Source: Cricetomys ansorgei (taxonomy: Eukaryota > Chordata > Mammalia > Rodentia > Nesomyidae). Taken from it: a stretch of 64,000 nt of DNA. Position numbers and translations under genes: made by a program. The stretch is taken from positions 558,001 through 622,000 of the forward strand of contig JAMJFZ010002476.1 of assembly GCA_026225945.1 (NCBI GenBank). The letters are read 5' to 3'. The notes under the pieces were generated by a model. The model was not told the origin of the DNA, made no database searches, and saw only the letters and a list, made by a program, of their open reading frames with translations. Position 1 is the stretch's first letter; every line of letters begins with the position of its first letter. Of this stretch, positions 33,768 through 45,914 are shown in pieces.

Positions 33768-35905
33768 AGCCACCTTGTGAATTCTGACTCTGGTTTGAAG
33801 CTTAACTCTTTATTACTTACATAAGTCTGACTTCTCTCCCATTCTCCTCTCCCTGTCTCTAGCTCTCCCTTGCTCCCTCCGTCCCTCCCTCCCTTCGTCT
33901 CTCTGTCTCTCTCTCTCTGTCTCTCTCTCTGTATGTGTTTGCCAGGGGTGAGAAGAGGGTATAGGATGCTAGGGATCTGGAGAGAGAGAAGCTGTCGTAA
34001 TATGACAGGTCACGAACTCCATATACTTTTATCATTTCCTCCCCTTACACTCATGGAAATTCTGTGTTTTTTACAACTAAGTATCTTTCAATAGAAGTTT
34101 GTAGGTGTTTTTCCCAATATTTACTGAGCAGCTTATTGTTTGACAGTTTTCGTGTATTTCTGCGTTTTAGTCTTTAACTTTCCAGTGACTGGTTTTCAGT
34201 CCTTTCCCTCCTCGGTGCCTGCTGCTCCATTTGTTTTCCTTCTTTTCCGTCGTCTTTTGTTGTGTCCTGTGCCGTTTGAGGTTTCTTCTGAAGCGAGCTG
34301 AAAATCGTGAACTGCGTCAGGGCGAACACCTGTGGATACATCGCTGCAGGAAATGACTGCGCTGTCCTCAGAAGCAGTGGATTGTAAGGAGCCTCTGCCA
34401 GATAGAGACCTGGGAGCTGCATTATTCAGTAATGGAGAGGGACTCCGTTCAGATAGCTGTATTTTTACCAAGGGTTCAAACTATTTTCTGCGTGTACTTT
34501 ACATATTGTGCGTTGCTCATCCGTCATCTGATGCACACACTCATTCGTTAGGTCTTCTATCTTACACACCTCTATGCGTGTACGTTTCTACCCATTGTCA
34601 CCCCTCTGCCTATGGTTATATGTAATGTGTTCGAATATCGCTCTTCCTCCCTCTAATAGCCCTGTCTTTCTGGTCTTTCCTAACACAAACTGGAAATAAG
34701 GCAACCTTAAAGTGTTGTATCCAGGATCTGCACACAGGGACGACATACGACATTTGTCTTTCTGGGTCAGGTCACTCACTCAGGCTATTTCCCAAATTCC
34801 CTATACATTTCATTGTTTTGAACCCTTTAATGAATCTGAGTGTGAATATGTCCTGCATCTTCAGTATCTTTGCTGTTTTCTCTCAACCCCTTGGCTCCGC
34901 ACACAATGAGAGTCACATCACTGCAGTTCTATACTTCACTAAGAGAAGTGTTGGTGCCTGGATGATGCCTCTGTTATTCCATCAGGATGCAGGAGAAAAA
35001 GCACAACGTGTTTGACGTCATTTGGGTCAAATACAAAGACCTGGGAGGGGTGGGGACAGGACATGTCCATAAGAATTTGTTCAGATAAATGGACTGAACG
35101 TTGCACTGAGTTCCTGAGACTAGTGTACAGTCATCTAAATTTCTAGGATCTTTTGCTTTTTGGGTGTGCTCTTCTAAGAACTTCAAAATATCCCTGGACA
35201 AGGGTGAGGAACTTATTAGCCCTGTGACATCCCTGAGTCTTCAAGCATTGGTTCTGGATATGTGTGTTGGTTCACAAAATATTCTTCTCACAAGAGTGTC
35301 CACGTTTCAACATCACATCCAATGTAGACTCTGAGGTAATACATACATGAACAGTATTGAGTGTGTGCTCTGGACAGAAAGGTGATTGTAAGCACAATGG
35401 GGTTTCCCTCCACCCAATGTCCTGATGGTTGTTAGATTGCTTAACTACCACACCTCAGATGCAGGAGCTGTGTGTTGATAGATTGATATGATTCTCGCCA
35501 TGACATCTTGTCCAAAGTGTGGATGTGTGTGTCTATTCTGGAAACATGTTCCCTCCTGACTGTCATTGCTGACTGGGATAATTTGAAATCTATTGTTTTA
35601 TCAACTTGACAATCTCTGGAATGTGCTATAATCCAGAACGGGAGGGCGCACTGGTTGTGGAAGTTTATTTTTGTGTTGTTTGAAATTGTTTTATACACTG
35701 TTGGGTGAGGGCTGTCTTAGGCCTTGGCGTTCTGCATTGTCTGCAGGTTTTTGAATTCTGTGGGGAATGGGGAATGTTTTAATTGCTTATTTTCTACACA
35801 TGGTAACAATAAAACACCTAAGGAGTTCTCAATCAATAAAACACCTGAGCGCAGGTGCTCTTGTGGCTCCACTGTCGAGTATGGCACTTGCCATAATTGT
35901 AGTTC

Positions 35906-36439
35906 TGTTGGACCCCAGGGGCACAAACCGGAACGCCGCGCCCCCACAGAGACTCACAGACGGGATATCGATGCAAATAGCAAGAGAATTTATTCCAGTG
36001 CACTGGGACCATTCTAACACGCAGGATAGAAGTGCCCCCGAGGTGCAAAAAGCAAGCCTTTTTATTTACAGTTCAGATGGTTGCTAGGCATAAACCGAGT
36101 TCGTACAAGTTGATTGGTTCCCAAATTGTTTTCTCATTTTGATAGGTAGGGGCCAGTTAACCTTTAAACTGATTGGTGTTGGCATATAGCAAGGTTGTGG
36201 GCTCCTAGCAAATGTAAACATTAGGGTCTTAGTCTATGTGTGTGTGGGGGAAGATCCTTAGCCCGAGGCCATGGGCTGTCTACGTGGGGAAACTCTTTTA
36301 GCCCAAGGCCAACTTGTTTGTCTTAGAAAGTGTTTTTCTTTAACTCTGGGAACTGTTTTGGGTCATGGTGCTCCTGGCTTGGGCCTACACAATTTTGGTG
36401 CTCTTAGAAGCCTGACTAAAGTTTGACTGCTTCCTTTCA
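35906..36439 (-). repeat. Solo LTR private to unit B
   Basis: A 534-bp element, TGTTGG..CTTTCA on the plus strand, flanked by the 4-bp target duplicate GTTC (35,902-35,905 and 36,440-36,443). Units A and C have the empty site with a single GTTC. On the minus strand an AATAAA lies about 90 bases before the 3' end, so the LTR reads minus. Terminal TG..CA plus a 4-bp duplication suggests a class I (ERV1) type integrase. No internal region remains. Confidence 0.88.
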
Positions 36440-37741
36440 GTTCCCTCTGCAGAGATCTGGCAGGGGTTCACACCTATGAGAATGCCTCCTTGTCTTCCGT
36501 GGTTAGCTGCCCCAGCAGCAGCTAACTACTATATAAGGCTCACCAACATGGGGCACCAACATGGGTGGGGCAGGACATCATGCCACGTAATACAAAGTGG
36601 AGAAAAGGAAGAAGAAAAACAAACTCCAGACCTCAGTGCAGAGTCTGGTAAAGTACGCTCAGGGAAACTACCAGAAGATAGAGATTTAGTTGTTAATTGA
36701 AAGTTCCTGAAGGAAGAGCAGGGAGAGAGAGGAAATAAGCCTCTATCAGAAGAAAAAGCTGTGAAATTAATCAATAAATGAAAAAGCTCCAAAGTGAGAG
36801 CCACAGAATTGAGGCCCTTAGAGATAAAGAACTCAGCTTGGAGCAGGAAAAATCAAGGTTCTTACTGCTTTTCCTGGTCATGGAGTTGATGCTCTCTCGC
36901 CCCTGGTGGTAGCATTCTATTTCACAAACTGAGTTTATTGGTGGCTTTTGTGTGTGGTGTGTGTGAAGTCCCAGTGGGCCTTATCTTTGAGGTCTGTGAA
37001 GAAGGGTGTATGTTTACCCTTTGTGGTGTAAAAAGGTTAAAATGACAATGTGTTGAGATGGATTTTAAAAATAATTAGAAATACATTGAAATTTTTTAAA
37101 AAACCTTTCAAAAATATTTCTTCTAGGTAATAGAATGGCTCACAAATACCAGCATAATTACACATTTCTTAAATTCTCTTGGTGGCCAGAAGAGTTAAAC
37201 GCAAAATACAATCCATAAAAATCAAATCATTTAAAAGTTTTCACCTAAAATTATTTTTGATATGGCCTGAAGATCTGTTTTCATCAGACTTCCCCCGCAA
37301 AAGCAAGTAAAAATTAAAGCCTTCTGACATGTTCTTCCTCCAAGAAATTACTACTCTTTGATATTGTTCGTGTCTTTGTTTTTTTTTACAGTATCAACTA
37401 AATTTAAATTCGCATGCTTAGGTGGAAAAACTCAGCAGTTTTCTCTTTGAAAATCTTCTATGATTATTTTTCAACACTTCCATATCGTCTCTAACTTACC
37501 AGGACTGTTTTCCTGAAGTCAAAAGAAAAATTGTCTTAAATATTAAAGATCACAAATCCTACATGAATAAAGTCTTAAGATTAAAGTTTTTAAAATTTAA
37601 TGATCACTGTTAATAAAGAAGATTTTTTTTCTAAATTTTTATAATTGCCCTTGCTCTGATAAATGAGCAAACACTGGCAAGGGAGGTAATTAAAGGGGGC
37701 TCTTGAGAGCTTATCCTCTATTAAAGTCATTGTTTTTTACA

Positions 37742-38366
37742 CTGTAAAAACATTATTTCACTCTGAAATTCTAATGCATAATCAATAGTGAATGGACGTC
37801 AGACCGAAATCTAAAACTACAGCTGTCTGTGTATGAGTCCTTCTCTGATATCAGGTGTGTTAAAATCTGTGCTGAAACTCATCACAGGCATGTGTAGTGC
37901 CTCTTCCTATCTAGTTCTGCACAGAACACAGCCACAGGTGTGGCAAGGGGCTCCAGGAGCTCTAGGAAATAAACTTTGTGTCATATGTGGAACCTGACTT
38001 TGTCAAACAACTCAATGCATATCCTTCCTGGGATTCTGATTTCAAATACATACTAATAGTGTGTTCCTTATGATGACATTTTAACATATTCATACATTAA
38101 TCATTCTACTAAATTCTCTTATTGAGGCAGGTGGTGGTGGTGCATGCCCTTAATTCCAGAACTTGAGGGGCAGAGGCAGGCAGATCTCTGAGTTCAAGGC
38201 CAGCCTGGCCTACAGAGCAAATTCCAGGACAGCCAGGGCTACTGAGAAACCCTGTCTGGAAAAACATACATCTTGTCTTAAAATGCAATCCCAGAAAGTA
38301 CCAAGTCTATAGGGAAGGGGAAGTATTATATTAAAGGTTTTGCCTTTTTCTTAATTTGTTTTTTGT
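37742..38366 (+). repeat. Truncated third direct unit (D)
   Basis: 37,742 to about 38,275 matches the start of units A and B, including the B1 at 38,124-38,275. It then joins, at about 38,276, sequence matching A 8,882-8,975 (GTCTTAAAATGCAATCCCAG onward) and ends at about 38,366 at the retroviral fragment. About 8.3 kb, including the promoter and exon 1, is missing. No KRAB or finger exon is present. Confidence 0.85.
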
Positions 38367-38885
38367 CCTGCGCCTCCTCAATGTTCTGTTGGGACCCCCA
38401 ACAGACTGGGGCCCATGTGAAGAAGAACGATGATGGGTGAATATACCCCCATAAAATATGGAGTAGTCACCCTCAAAACCAAACTTATACTCCTCTCTTG
38501 ACCCTTTTGAGAGTGCCCCCTGGCCCATTAACAGTCTCCCGCCTCCGGATCCAATGCCTAACCCCTTCACATCACCCTCTAGGCACCCCTCCCCACCCAG
38601 AGGGAGCCACTAGCTTATTTCCTGTCACTCCTGCCCCTGGCAGCCTGGGTCCTGCCGCTTGGCATCCATGGAGGCACAAGATTTAAAGGATCTCCCTCCA
38701 TGAGGCAGTTGCAGAGGACCGCCCTAACTCTCCATGGGCTGAAACCCTTTTAGAAAGACTTGTTCATCAGCCCTGCACTGCCTGAGACTGGAAGGAATTT
38801 GCTAATGCTGTTCTCCCCAGCCCACTCTTCCTCAAGTGGTTGGCCTTTTATCAGGAGTGTGGAGTAAAAAGGGAGCGAAACCAGA

Positions 38886-39606
38886 ATGCCAATCCTCCAA
38901 TTAACATCACCTAATCCTCCAATTAACATCACCTATGGGATGTTGTCAGGCATGGCTGATCTGTACTCTATGGGCCAACAACAGCAGGTATTCCTGCCCC
39001 TTATCAAGGTCATGTCCGAGCTGCAGGCCTTGCTGCTTGGAGAAAACTTGAGGAGGGCCCTAGTGAGTCTCCTGTCAGGTATTACTCAGAGACCTAATGA
39101 GGACCTCGCCACCTGGATAAATAGGGTGCAGAAAAGCTTCCAGAGAAAGTTCCCCGCTGGAGAATGATGTGACCGATTTGTCTGGTCATTGGTTTGGGAC
39201 GGTATGAATACTTATAAGTTGGCCTGTGCCAGGATGCAAAGCCAGGCTATGGACAAGTAGATTATCACCTCCAAAGATGTGGGTTCCACGTCCCATCAGG
39301 CCTGGGCTATGGCTACTGCCATCCGTTCATCCAGGCAAGAGGACATGACCACACTGTGACCACTCTCCAACAGATAGGTGTGAGTTGGAGCAGACATGTT
39401 TTGGCTATGGGCAGGCAGGACATTTCAAGCGAGAGTGCCCCAACTGCAAAAGCCAACCCCCTATTCCAACCACTGCTGTGCCCCGTACACCCTGTCCAAA
39501 ATGCAAAACGGGATTCCACCAGGCTAAGGACTGTAAGTCCAGATTTAACCTTAAGGGCGAGCCTTTAAACTCCCCCCCGGGGCTACCCCCAGCTCCGTTA
39601 AATTAA
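38886..39606 (+). pseudogene. gag remnant: late capsid and nucleocapsid zinc knuckles
   Basis: An open stretch at 38,886-39,167 has a capsid C-terminal flavour. A second, separate open stretch at 39,385-39,606 carries the two knuckles and a proline-rich end. Frame changes and stops separate the two. Confidence 0.75.
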
Positions 39607-39689
39607 GGGAGCAAGGAGACAACAGTCCACTGGACCGTCCCGGTAATTCCTGGCATGAGACCGAAAATGACACATAATTGGAAATAAGA

Positions 39690-39990
39690 GTTTCAGGTGC
39701 CTGATCGATACAGGGGCTGATCGCACTGTTCTGAGAAAGGAGGAGGTTCCTCCCTCCTGGTCATTAGTTCCTGCCCCCCTCCCCCCCCCGCCCGCCCAAT
39801 ACTAGGTGTGGGTGGATCATCCACTTCCTGGGAGACTGCTGATTGGATCCCATGGGCCGACCTCCATGGTGACAAACGGGAGGTGCGCCCCCTTGTGGTA
39901 TCCAGGCTGATAACAAATTTATTAGGTCAAGACATATTAGGAGAGGCTGAGGCTTACTTAACCACAGACCTCCCCTCACACCTGTATTCC
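39690..39990 (+). pseudogene. pro remnant: aspartic protease
   Basis: LIDTGAD occurs at 39,700-39,720, followed about 70 codons later by an LLGQDIL segment, the two landmark motifs of retroviral protease. A C-run at about 39,780-39,790 and frame changes break the reading frame. Confidence 0.75.
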
Positions 39991-40079
39991 CCTAATTATG
40001 TGAAGTGTGGGCACCCTGACAAACGGGAGGAAAAAGAGGCTGCTTGCCCACAGTCCCAACTCAACTTTTCCCCGGTTTA

Positions 40080-40505
40080 CCCCCAATTCTGAAGGCCACT
40101 GCTTCCTTGCTCCTTCCAAAAATACAGTGGACCCCTGGGGATGCTGCATGGGTCGAGCAGTGGCCTCTTCCCTCTTTTAAATTGGAGCAGCTAAAGATTC
40201 TGGTCCAGCAGCAGTTAGATCTCAAACATATACAACCATCTACTAGTCTCTGGAATTCTCTGGTGTTCATTATAAGAAATTCTCATAGGATATGGAGGCC
40301 CCCCCATGACTTGAGAAAAATAAACAGGAGGGATGGTGAACTTTGGTACCACCCCAAAGGGGGCTACCATGGATTCCTGCCATTCTCTGAGGTTACTACA
40401 TTACTGTGACTGATATCAAAGATAGCTTCTTCTCCATACCTCTTCACCCGGAGGACAGAGAAAAATTTGCATTTTCATTGCCCTCAACTAATTTTCAGGG
40501 CCCTG
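40080..40505 (+). pseudogene. pol remnant: N-terminal reverse transcriptase
   Basis: Opens with the QWPLP..LV..QL..HI..STS.WN segment typical of class II RT, then a DLRKIN motif and, after a frame break, a DIKD..SIPLHP segment with the first catalytic aspartate region. The sequence ends before the YXDD box. Confidence 0.8.
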
Positions 40506-40510
40506 ACCTA

Positions 40511-41220
40511 AGACCCATCTGTGTATGTACATAACCTTCTATCTATGCCTGCTTACATCATATAAATAATATATAATTAACATATATAATAATAATGGAT
40601 ATTATATAATATTCAAGGTAAAAATTAGTTATAATTTTAGGTATGTACAAAATAACAATTCCTTCAAGTGTATCAAACATTGGTATTTGTTCCTCTGCCC
40701 TCCCATGAACTGACAGACCTCATTCATTCCTAATTAGAAATTCTTCCTCCACAGTTCCCCTCCCCCACAACACACATCCACATCACTCATATATAGTTAT
40801 GGTCTCTAGTCTCTCCCCCAATTACCAATGCTAATACTTTTTTGTTACAAAGAAATTTGAAATCACGAAATGTTTGGGGAGACAGAATCATCTAGAAAAC
40901 ACGTGTGACAAACAAACTCACACTAAATGCCTCTTCTCTCTCCTTGCGGGTCCTAACTCCAAATCTTCAGAAATGAAAGGAGAACCCATCACTTTCTCAC
41001 ATCCCGTGTTTAAACGCATCCATTTTCTACTTACAAACTTAAAGCACGCCAACGAGGGAATACAATTACTCAATGGACGGATAAAATTGACACACATACC
41101 ATGAGTATTCGACTGGGGATTCAGTTATAAAAAGCAACCCATGAGCGTCAGAAAAGGTTTTCAGTGCCCAGGCTCTTGACGCAAGCCCCCATTCACTAGG
41201 ATCAATACTCCCCAAAATGA
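40511..41220. other. Unassigned AT-rich spacer at the inversion junction
   Basis: No gene, SINE or LTR is recognised. 40,556-40,618 is very AT-rich, with alternating TA/AT runs and self-complementary stretches. The rest is non-coding in appearance. Confidence 0.5.
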
Positions 41221-42219
41221 GGATCAAACAGACTGTTATCAAAAGAACCCCACAATAGCCATTCTCGATTCATATGGTGAGTCTCTAAATAATTGAGACC
41301 TCTTCATGCCTGTATACCTTCCAGGGTCATGCAATAATTCCTCCAAGACCCAGAGAGATAACCGGGATAATCGGCTTTCCAACAGGAATCATTACTAGCT
41401 GATGCATCTCATGGTCCAACCATATCCTTCTTTCAACCTCACAAGTTGACCAATGGAGTGTCACACACTGAGTACAGGTTCAAGTCCGATCACCTGTACT
41501 TCTTTTCACTGTGAGAACTTATAGGTGGTGCACAGATGAGAAATGCACAACTGTGGACATTCGCTGGACTGCATCTTGTGTGGCATTCCAATAACTCAGA
41601 GACACACACACACACACAGGGATATATAAAAACACAAGGTCTCCTAACTGCTGAGCTAGCTCTCAGACCCAACTTACATTCTACCTTAGTTCATCGTTGT
41701 GTCCCCCAAAACACAAAGTTCTTGGATATACTGAAACTTGTCACCTCACCATGAATGTGACAATACATTTCTGCATTCATATGACTCTGGAGGCTGAAGC
41801 AAGGTGCATCTTTGAGGCAAGACTTAGCTACATAGCAATTCTGTATCCAAAAAAAAAAAAAAATCAACAAGAAATCTGCTATTGAGTTTAAAGATATTAA
41901 AGACCTAGTAATCCACAATTGAGAACTGATAAGCATTATCAAAACTCGGCAAAGATTGAATTGCAAGGGATGAGATGAATAAAGTAGAAAACTCACTTTT
42001 TTCAGGGTTCTCTAGAGGAACAGAACTCATGGATGTGTGTATGTGTGTGTGATTTACTGGAATGTTTAACAAGATGAAGTCCAGCCAATGTAACAATGGC
42101 TAGCTCTGAAGGAAAACTCCATGAATTAGAACTTCCCCAGTCCTACAAGGCTAGATTTCCAGCAGGTCTTCTGCACATGCTGGAATCCTGAAGAAGGAGG
42201 CACCAACTTCTCAGTGAAG
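41221..42219 (+). repeat. 1-kb direct repeat, left copy
   Basis: Matches 52,240-53,247 in the same orientation with scattered differences. It ends where inverted unit C begins (overlap about 42,205-42,219). It contains a short CA tract (41,603-41,618) and a B1-like tail with a poly-A (about 41,800-41,865). Confidence 0.85.
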
Positions 42220-42289
42220 AACACTGAGAAGTACAAAACACAGACTACTCAGCTCTTCCAGGATCTTGGAGTCTGTGTCTTGTTCTGAT

Positions 42290-42410
42290 CAGGCATCTCA
42301 TGAATGCTTTAACTCCAGTCCCAGTGGATCCGACACCCTCATAAATTGCATGCCTGTACACACACACACACACTATATACCTTTGGAAAAAGATCGGTCT
42401 ACATGAGTGA
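42290..42410 (+). repeat. B3-like SINE fragment
   Basis: An AACTCCAGTCCCAGTGGATC and GACACCCTC core followed by an ACACACAC run, as in B3 3' halves. The antisense counterpart is at about 26,330-26,430. Confidence 0.5.
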
Positions 42411-44446
42411 CACTCACAGAATGTCCATGCACACGAATGTAACCACTGAGTACCTAATAATAGCAAACAAAAAAAAGCGTCTGAGGTCTGTATTATTCTA
42501 AAAGTTCCTTCCCGACTCTCTCAGCACTCTGTTTGCAAGATCAAAGAGACAATGGATTACACCTCCCACACTTTTAGCCTTCATGTCCATGTTTATACTG
42601 GGGAAGCACCATAAAAAAATGGGTTAGGCCTGACCAGTCTGAGTCATCTTCACCTTTAAAGTGAGGGAACTTCATATAAACAGGGGAGACAAGGCTATGC
42701 ATAAGTCACCTCTGGTCTGGAAGAGCAGCCATCCAATCTCTTTATCAACAACTCTATTTTCATTAAACTGAGAGGGAGGGGCTCATTTACATGATAACAC
42801 AGGCTGGCTAAGCCAGTGAAATCCCTTCCTGCTGAGGCTTTCAGGAAGCCAATGCCATGGCCTTTAGTTAGCATTGTATCTGCCATATGGTCAAATATGT
42901 CGCAACATCTGTCTCCCAAGTGGCTAACTTCTTCTTAATGCGCCAAGTGCACTGACCGAGTTCTTTAGTAATGGCAGTGACAAATCAGACACAAATGCTA
43001 GTTCTGAATGGAGAACTGAAGAACATCTGTGTGATGTGACCTGGATCACTCTGCGTCTGGCACACAAGGACACACTGTCCCACTTACAAACGTGTTGCTG
43101 AGAAGAGACACCATTAACAAGGCACCTTTCATGAAATGAAACCTTTAATTTGGGCTTGCTTCCACTTTTATACGCAATGATTCTCATGGCTGCAAGAAGA
43201 CATTCATGAACCTGGTCAGTAGCTTATGTTTTCCTCTGATCCAAAGGCAGCAGGAAAAAGACAGGCAGAGCGCCTGGGACCGGCTTCTGAAACTTCAGGG
43301 ACCACCCTCAGGACACACTTCCTATACCAACGCCACAGCCCCTGATATTCTCCAAACCGATCTGACAGATAGAGATGAAGATTTCGAATGTAGGTGCTAA
43401 CCGGTGAGAGCCCCATTGAAAATATGGCACTGAAAATGCCTCTTGAGAGGCAACATTTTCTGAACTGTACAGTGATTTCGTCAGAGGAAGGAGGAGCTGA
43501 GACTCAGACAATGACACATCACCCTGGTCCTCAAGGGAATTCTCCAGCCCCTCACAGTCTGGTATTCCTTGTAAAAGAAATGTGCATGACACCATGCAAC
43601 AGGGTCTCACACAAGAGGTTTATTGGGGCAGCCTGAGACACAAAGTGTCCGCTTTCCAGTGGGGAGGAGAGAGAGAGTCCAGGTCTGCCAGGTTGTCTTT
43701 TAAAGGGATAGTGGTTTGTATGGCGCTTGGGCATTGCAGATCTGATACCTGGTGACAAAGGGTGGAAGTGTCCCTAGAGGGGGGCAAGGGTGTGCGGGTT
43801 GGGCAAAATCAACCCAGGGTGGTACAGTGGAGGGTTGGCAGACTTACTGGGAACTGGTTCTTTGGAATGTGACCAAACAAGACACTGGAATGTGGCCAGG
43901 GACTCTGGGTAACACATTACACTATGGACTATACTCTCGAATCCGAGATGAAATAAACTCCTTCTGCCTTAAGTCAATTTATCAGAGTAATGTATGACAG
44001 GCAGTTGAAAGTCATCATTTGTCATTCCCTTGCAAGGTGGAAACGGACAAAACCTAAATCGGTGAAAACAGAAGTGCAATAGAGAAGGGAAACTGCACAG
44101 ACCACCCACGACCCTACACAGCACAGTCTCGGCATCAGCAACCCGCCAGCTCCGCAAGGTCTGAGCAGGCACAGGTTCATGGCAAGGACCCACCCAACAC
44201 TCAGGGATGGGCATAAAGCAGCCTCACCAGGACAGACAATCCGGGGTGAGGGGGAGACTCAGGCTCAAGGCTGCCTGCGGGGTGCACACTTAAATTGAAC
44301 ATGGACACAGGCATTGCGGGGGAGACTCCATCTTCCACACAACTCCCAGGACCAGAGGGAACTTGGGGTGCTGGCGCCTCACAGCTCCAGAGCAGCAAGT
44401 GTCCCAAACCTACATATGGGATCCCTGGAGCCAGTTGCACACTCAC

Positions 44447-44626
44447 CATTTCTGGCACCTGAGGAGTCTGGGTGTCCTCCCTATAAAGCTGCAGTTGGCA
44501 GAACACACAGTCGTGCAAACATCAGCTCCAGGAGAATTTCCTTCTGCGACCCAAAGATTTCAACAGGCAGCAGGCACACGCGTGTGACTATCAGTGCTCC
44601 TCATTGGTCAGTTCATGCCTGATTGG
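44447..44626 (-). promoter_or_regulatory. Orphan KZFP promoter and first exon (C arm 2)
   Basis: Inverted CCAAT boxes (ATTGG at 44,603-44,607 and 44,622-44,626) and the conserved exon end ATG|GTGAGT, with the ATG at 44,449-44,447. The upstream ATG of A and B is GTG here; the second ATG and the donor are intact. No KRAB exon follows before unit homology ends at 42,205. Confidence 0.72.
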
Positions 44627-45179
44627 CGAACTGTACTCACTCCACCCCCTCAGCGAAAGGATCAAGACATTTTAGGAAAACTCAGGCCAAACCATGTGTC
44701 CAGCACTCTTGAAGAAGACAGACTTCTGTGAATTAAAAACCATTCAGGGCTACATACATCATTAATCAAAACGAAACAGAGTGCCGGGCATGGTAGCGAG
44801 GAGATTAAATCCTTGCCATCCTGAGGCAGAAGCAAGCTGGAGACACCTCTGACCCAGGGAAGTAGTTCCAGCACAGCCAATACTAGCCAAAGAAACGCTG
44901 TCCCAAAAAACTAGAACAAATAGGCAAGCAAAAACCAAAATTGAAACTAACAACAGCGACAACAAAGTGAGTTAAGAATAAAAGCAAACTCCTCTCCATA
45001 TTAGCCTTCTCGAGAATTTGAAATAAGCATATTCCGTTATGGGTCTCATTGCATTTAAAGATTTAAGTTTAGGATTTGGGGTTCCTTTACTCACTTCCTC
45101 TCACAGCCAGAATTTCCCCCTGGTCTTTCCATATGCCTAAGGTGTGCTCCGTGCATGCCAAAGATGGAGTCTGCTGCCA

Positions 45180-45300
45180 CAGGGCTGTGTGACAGACAGG
45201 TCTTTAATCCCAGCACTGTGAGCATGAGGTCAGCCTGGTCTACAGAGTGAGTTCCAAGACAGCCAGAGCTACAACAGAGAGACCCTGTCTCAAAAATCCA
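45180..45300 (+). repeat. B1 SINE (C arm 2)
   Basis: Sense-strand B1 3' half (AATCCCAGCACTGTGAG to GACCCTGTCTCAAAAA). A TG microsatellite follows at 45,403-45,440. A diverged B1-like copy is at 44,780-44,915. Confidence 0.88.
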
Positions 45301-45400
45301 AGAGAAAGAAAGAGGAAAAAAATACATTATATAAAAATTCCACATCAGTGTTTGATGATGATCAAAGTGTGGACTTTTGTGTTTGTGTTTTTTATTTGTG

Positions 45401-45442
<42 letters not shown>

Positions 45443-45914
45443 TGCGGGTTCAGAAAAAGAGTCACGATTGCCCTGAAAAAGGCGTTACATTACAGTGTGG
45501 GTCACCAATTGTGAGGGGTTGGAAGTGAGCATGGGTGTTCTAGAAGACATGTAAATGATCTTAGCTGCACAGTCCTGTCTTCAGTCCTTCGTCCACATCC
45601 TGTAAACCTGGTCCAGAGCCTGTGGCTGGAAGGTCATTGCCCATAGAGCAGAACATAAGACCTGGGGAATGTGTATGTCACACTGCTGTGGAAATTTACA
45701 TGCCATGTCCATAGATTGGTGCTACACACAGCCTTCATCAGAGGAGCTTCCTACAGCACGGGAAAATAGATGACTAAGAGATCTGTAACTGGCCAAAGTG
45801 TCATGAAGAAGTAGGGTTTTGATTGAAATGGGTCAGCCACAGTATCCACTATAAGCATTAGGGAACATCTGAGGAGAGGTGGAGAGATTTTTCAGGGTCA
45901 GACGGTGAGGAGAA

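Larger units (their letters stand above)
38367..40510 (+). pseudogene. Class II (betaretrovirus-like) endogenous retrovirus fragment, gag-pro-pol
   Basis: Degenerate plus-strand fragment in gag-pro-pol order without flanking LTRs. Capsid-like sequence spans about 38,650-39,170 across several frames and stops. A nucleocapsid part with two zinc knuckles is at about 39,394-39,533: the first has Tyr for its second Cys, the second keeps CX2CX4HX4C. A protease with a DTGA active site is at 39,706-39,717 and an LLGQD motif at about 39,925. The 5' part of reverse transcriptase runs from about 40,080 to 40,505 and stops before the YXDD catalytic motif. Two knuckles and the RT flavour indicate ERVK/IAP-like rather than MLV-like. 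It is clearly non-functional: frameshifts, internal stops, no env and no LTRs. Confidence 0.85.

Noticed and set aside
38367..40510. Possibility of an active provirus
   Set aside because: No LTRs, no env, truncated polymerase, several frameshifts and stops, and a damaged zinc knuckle.
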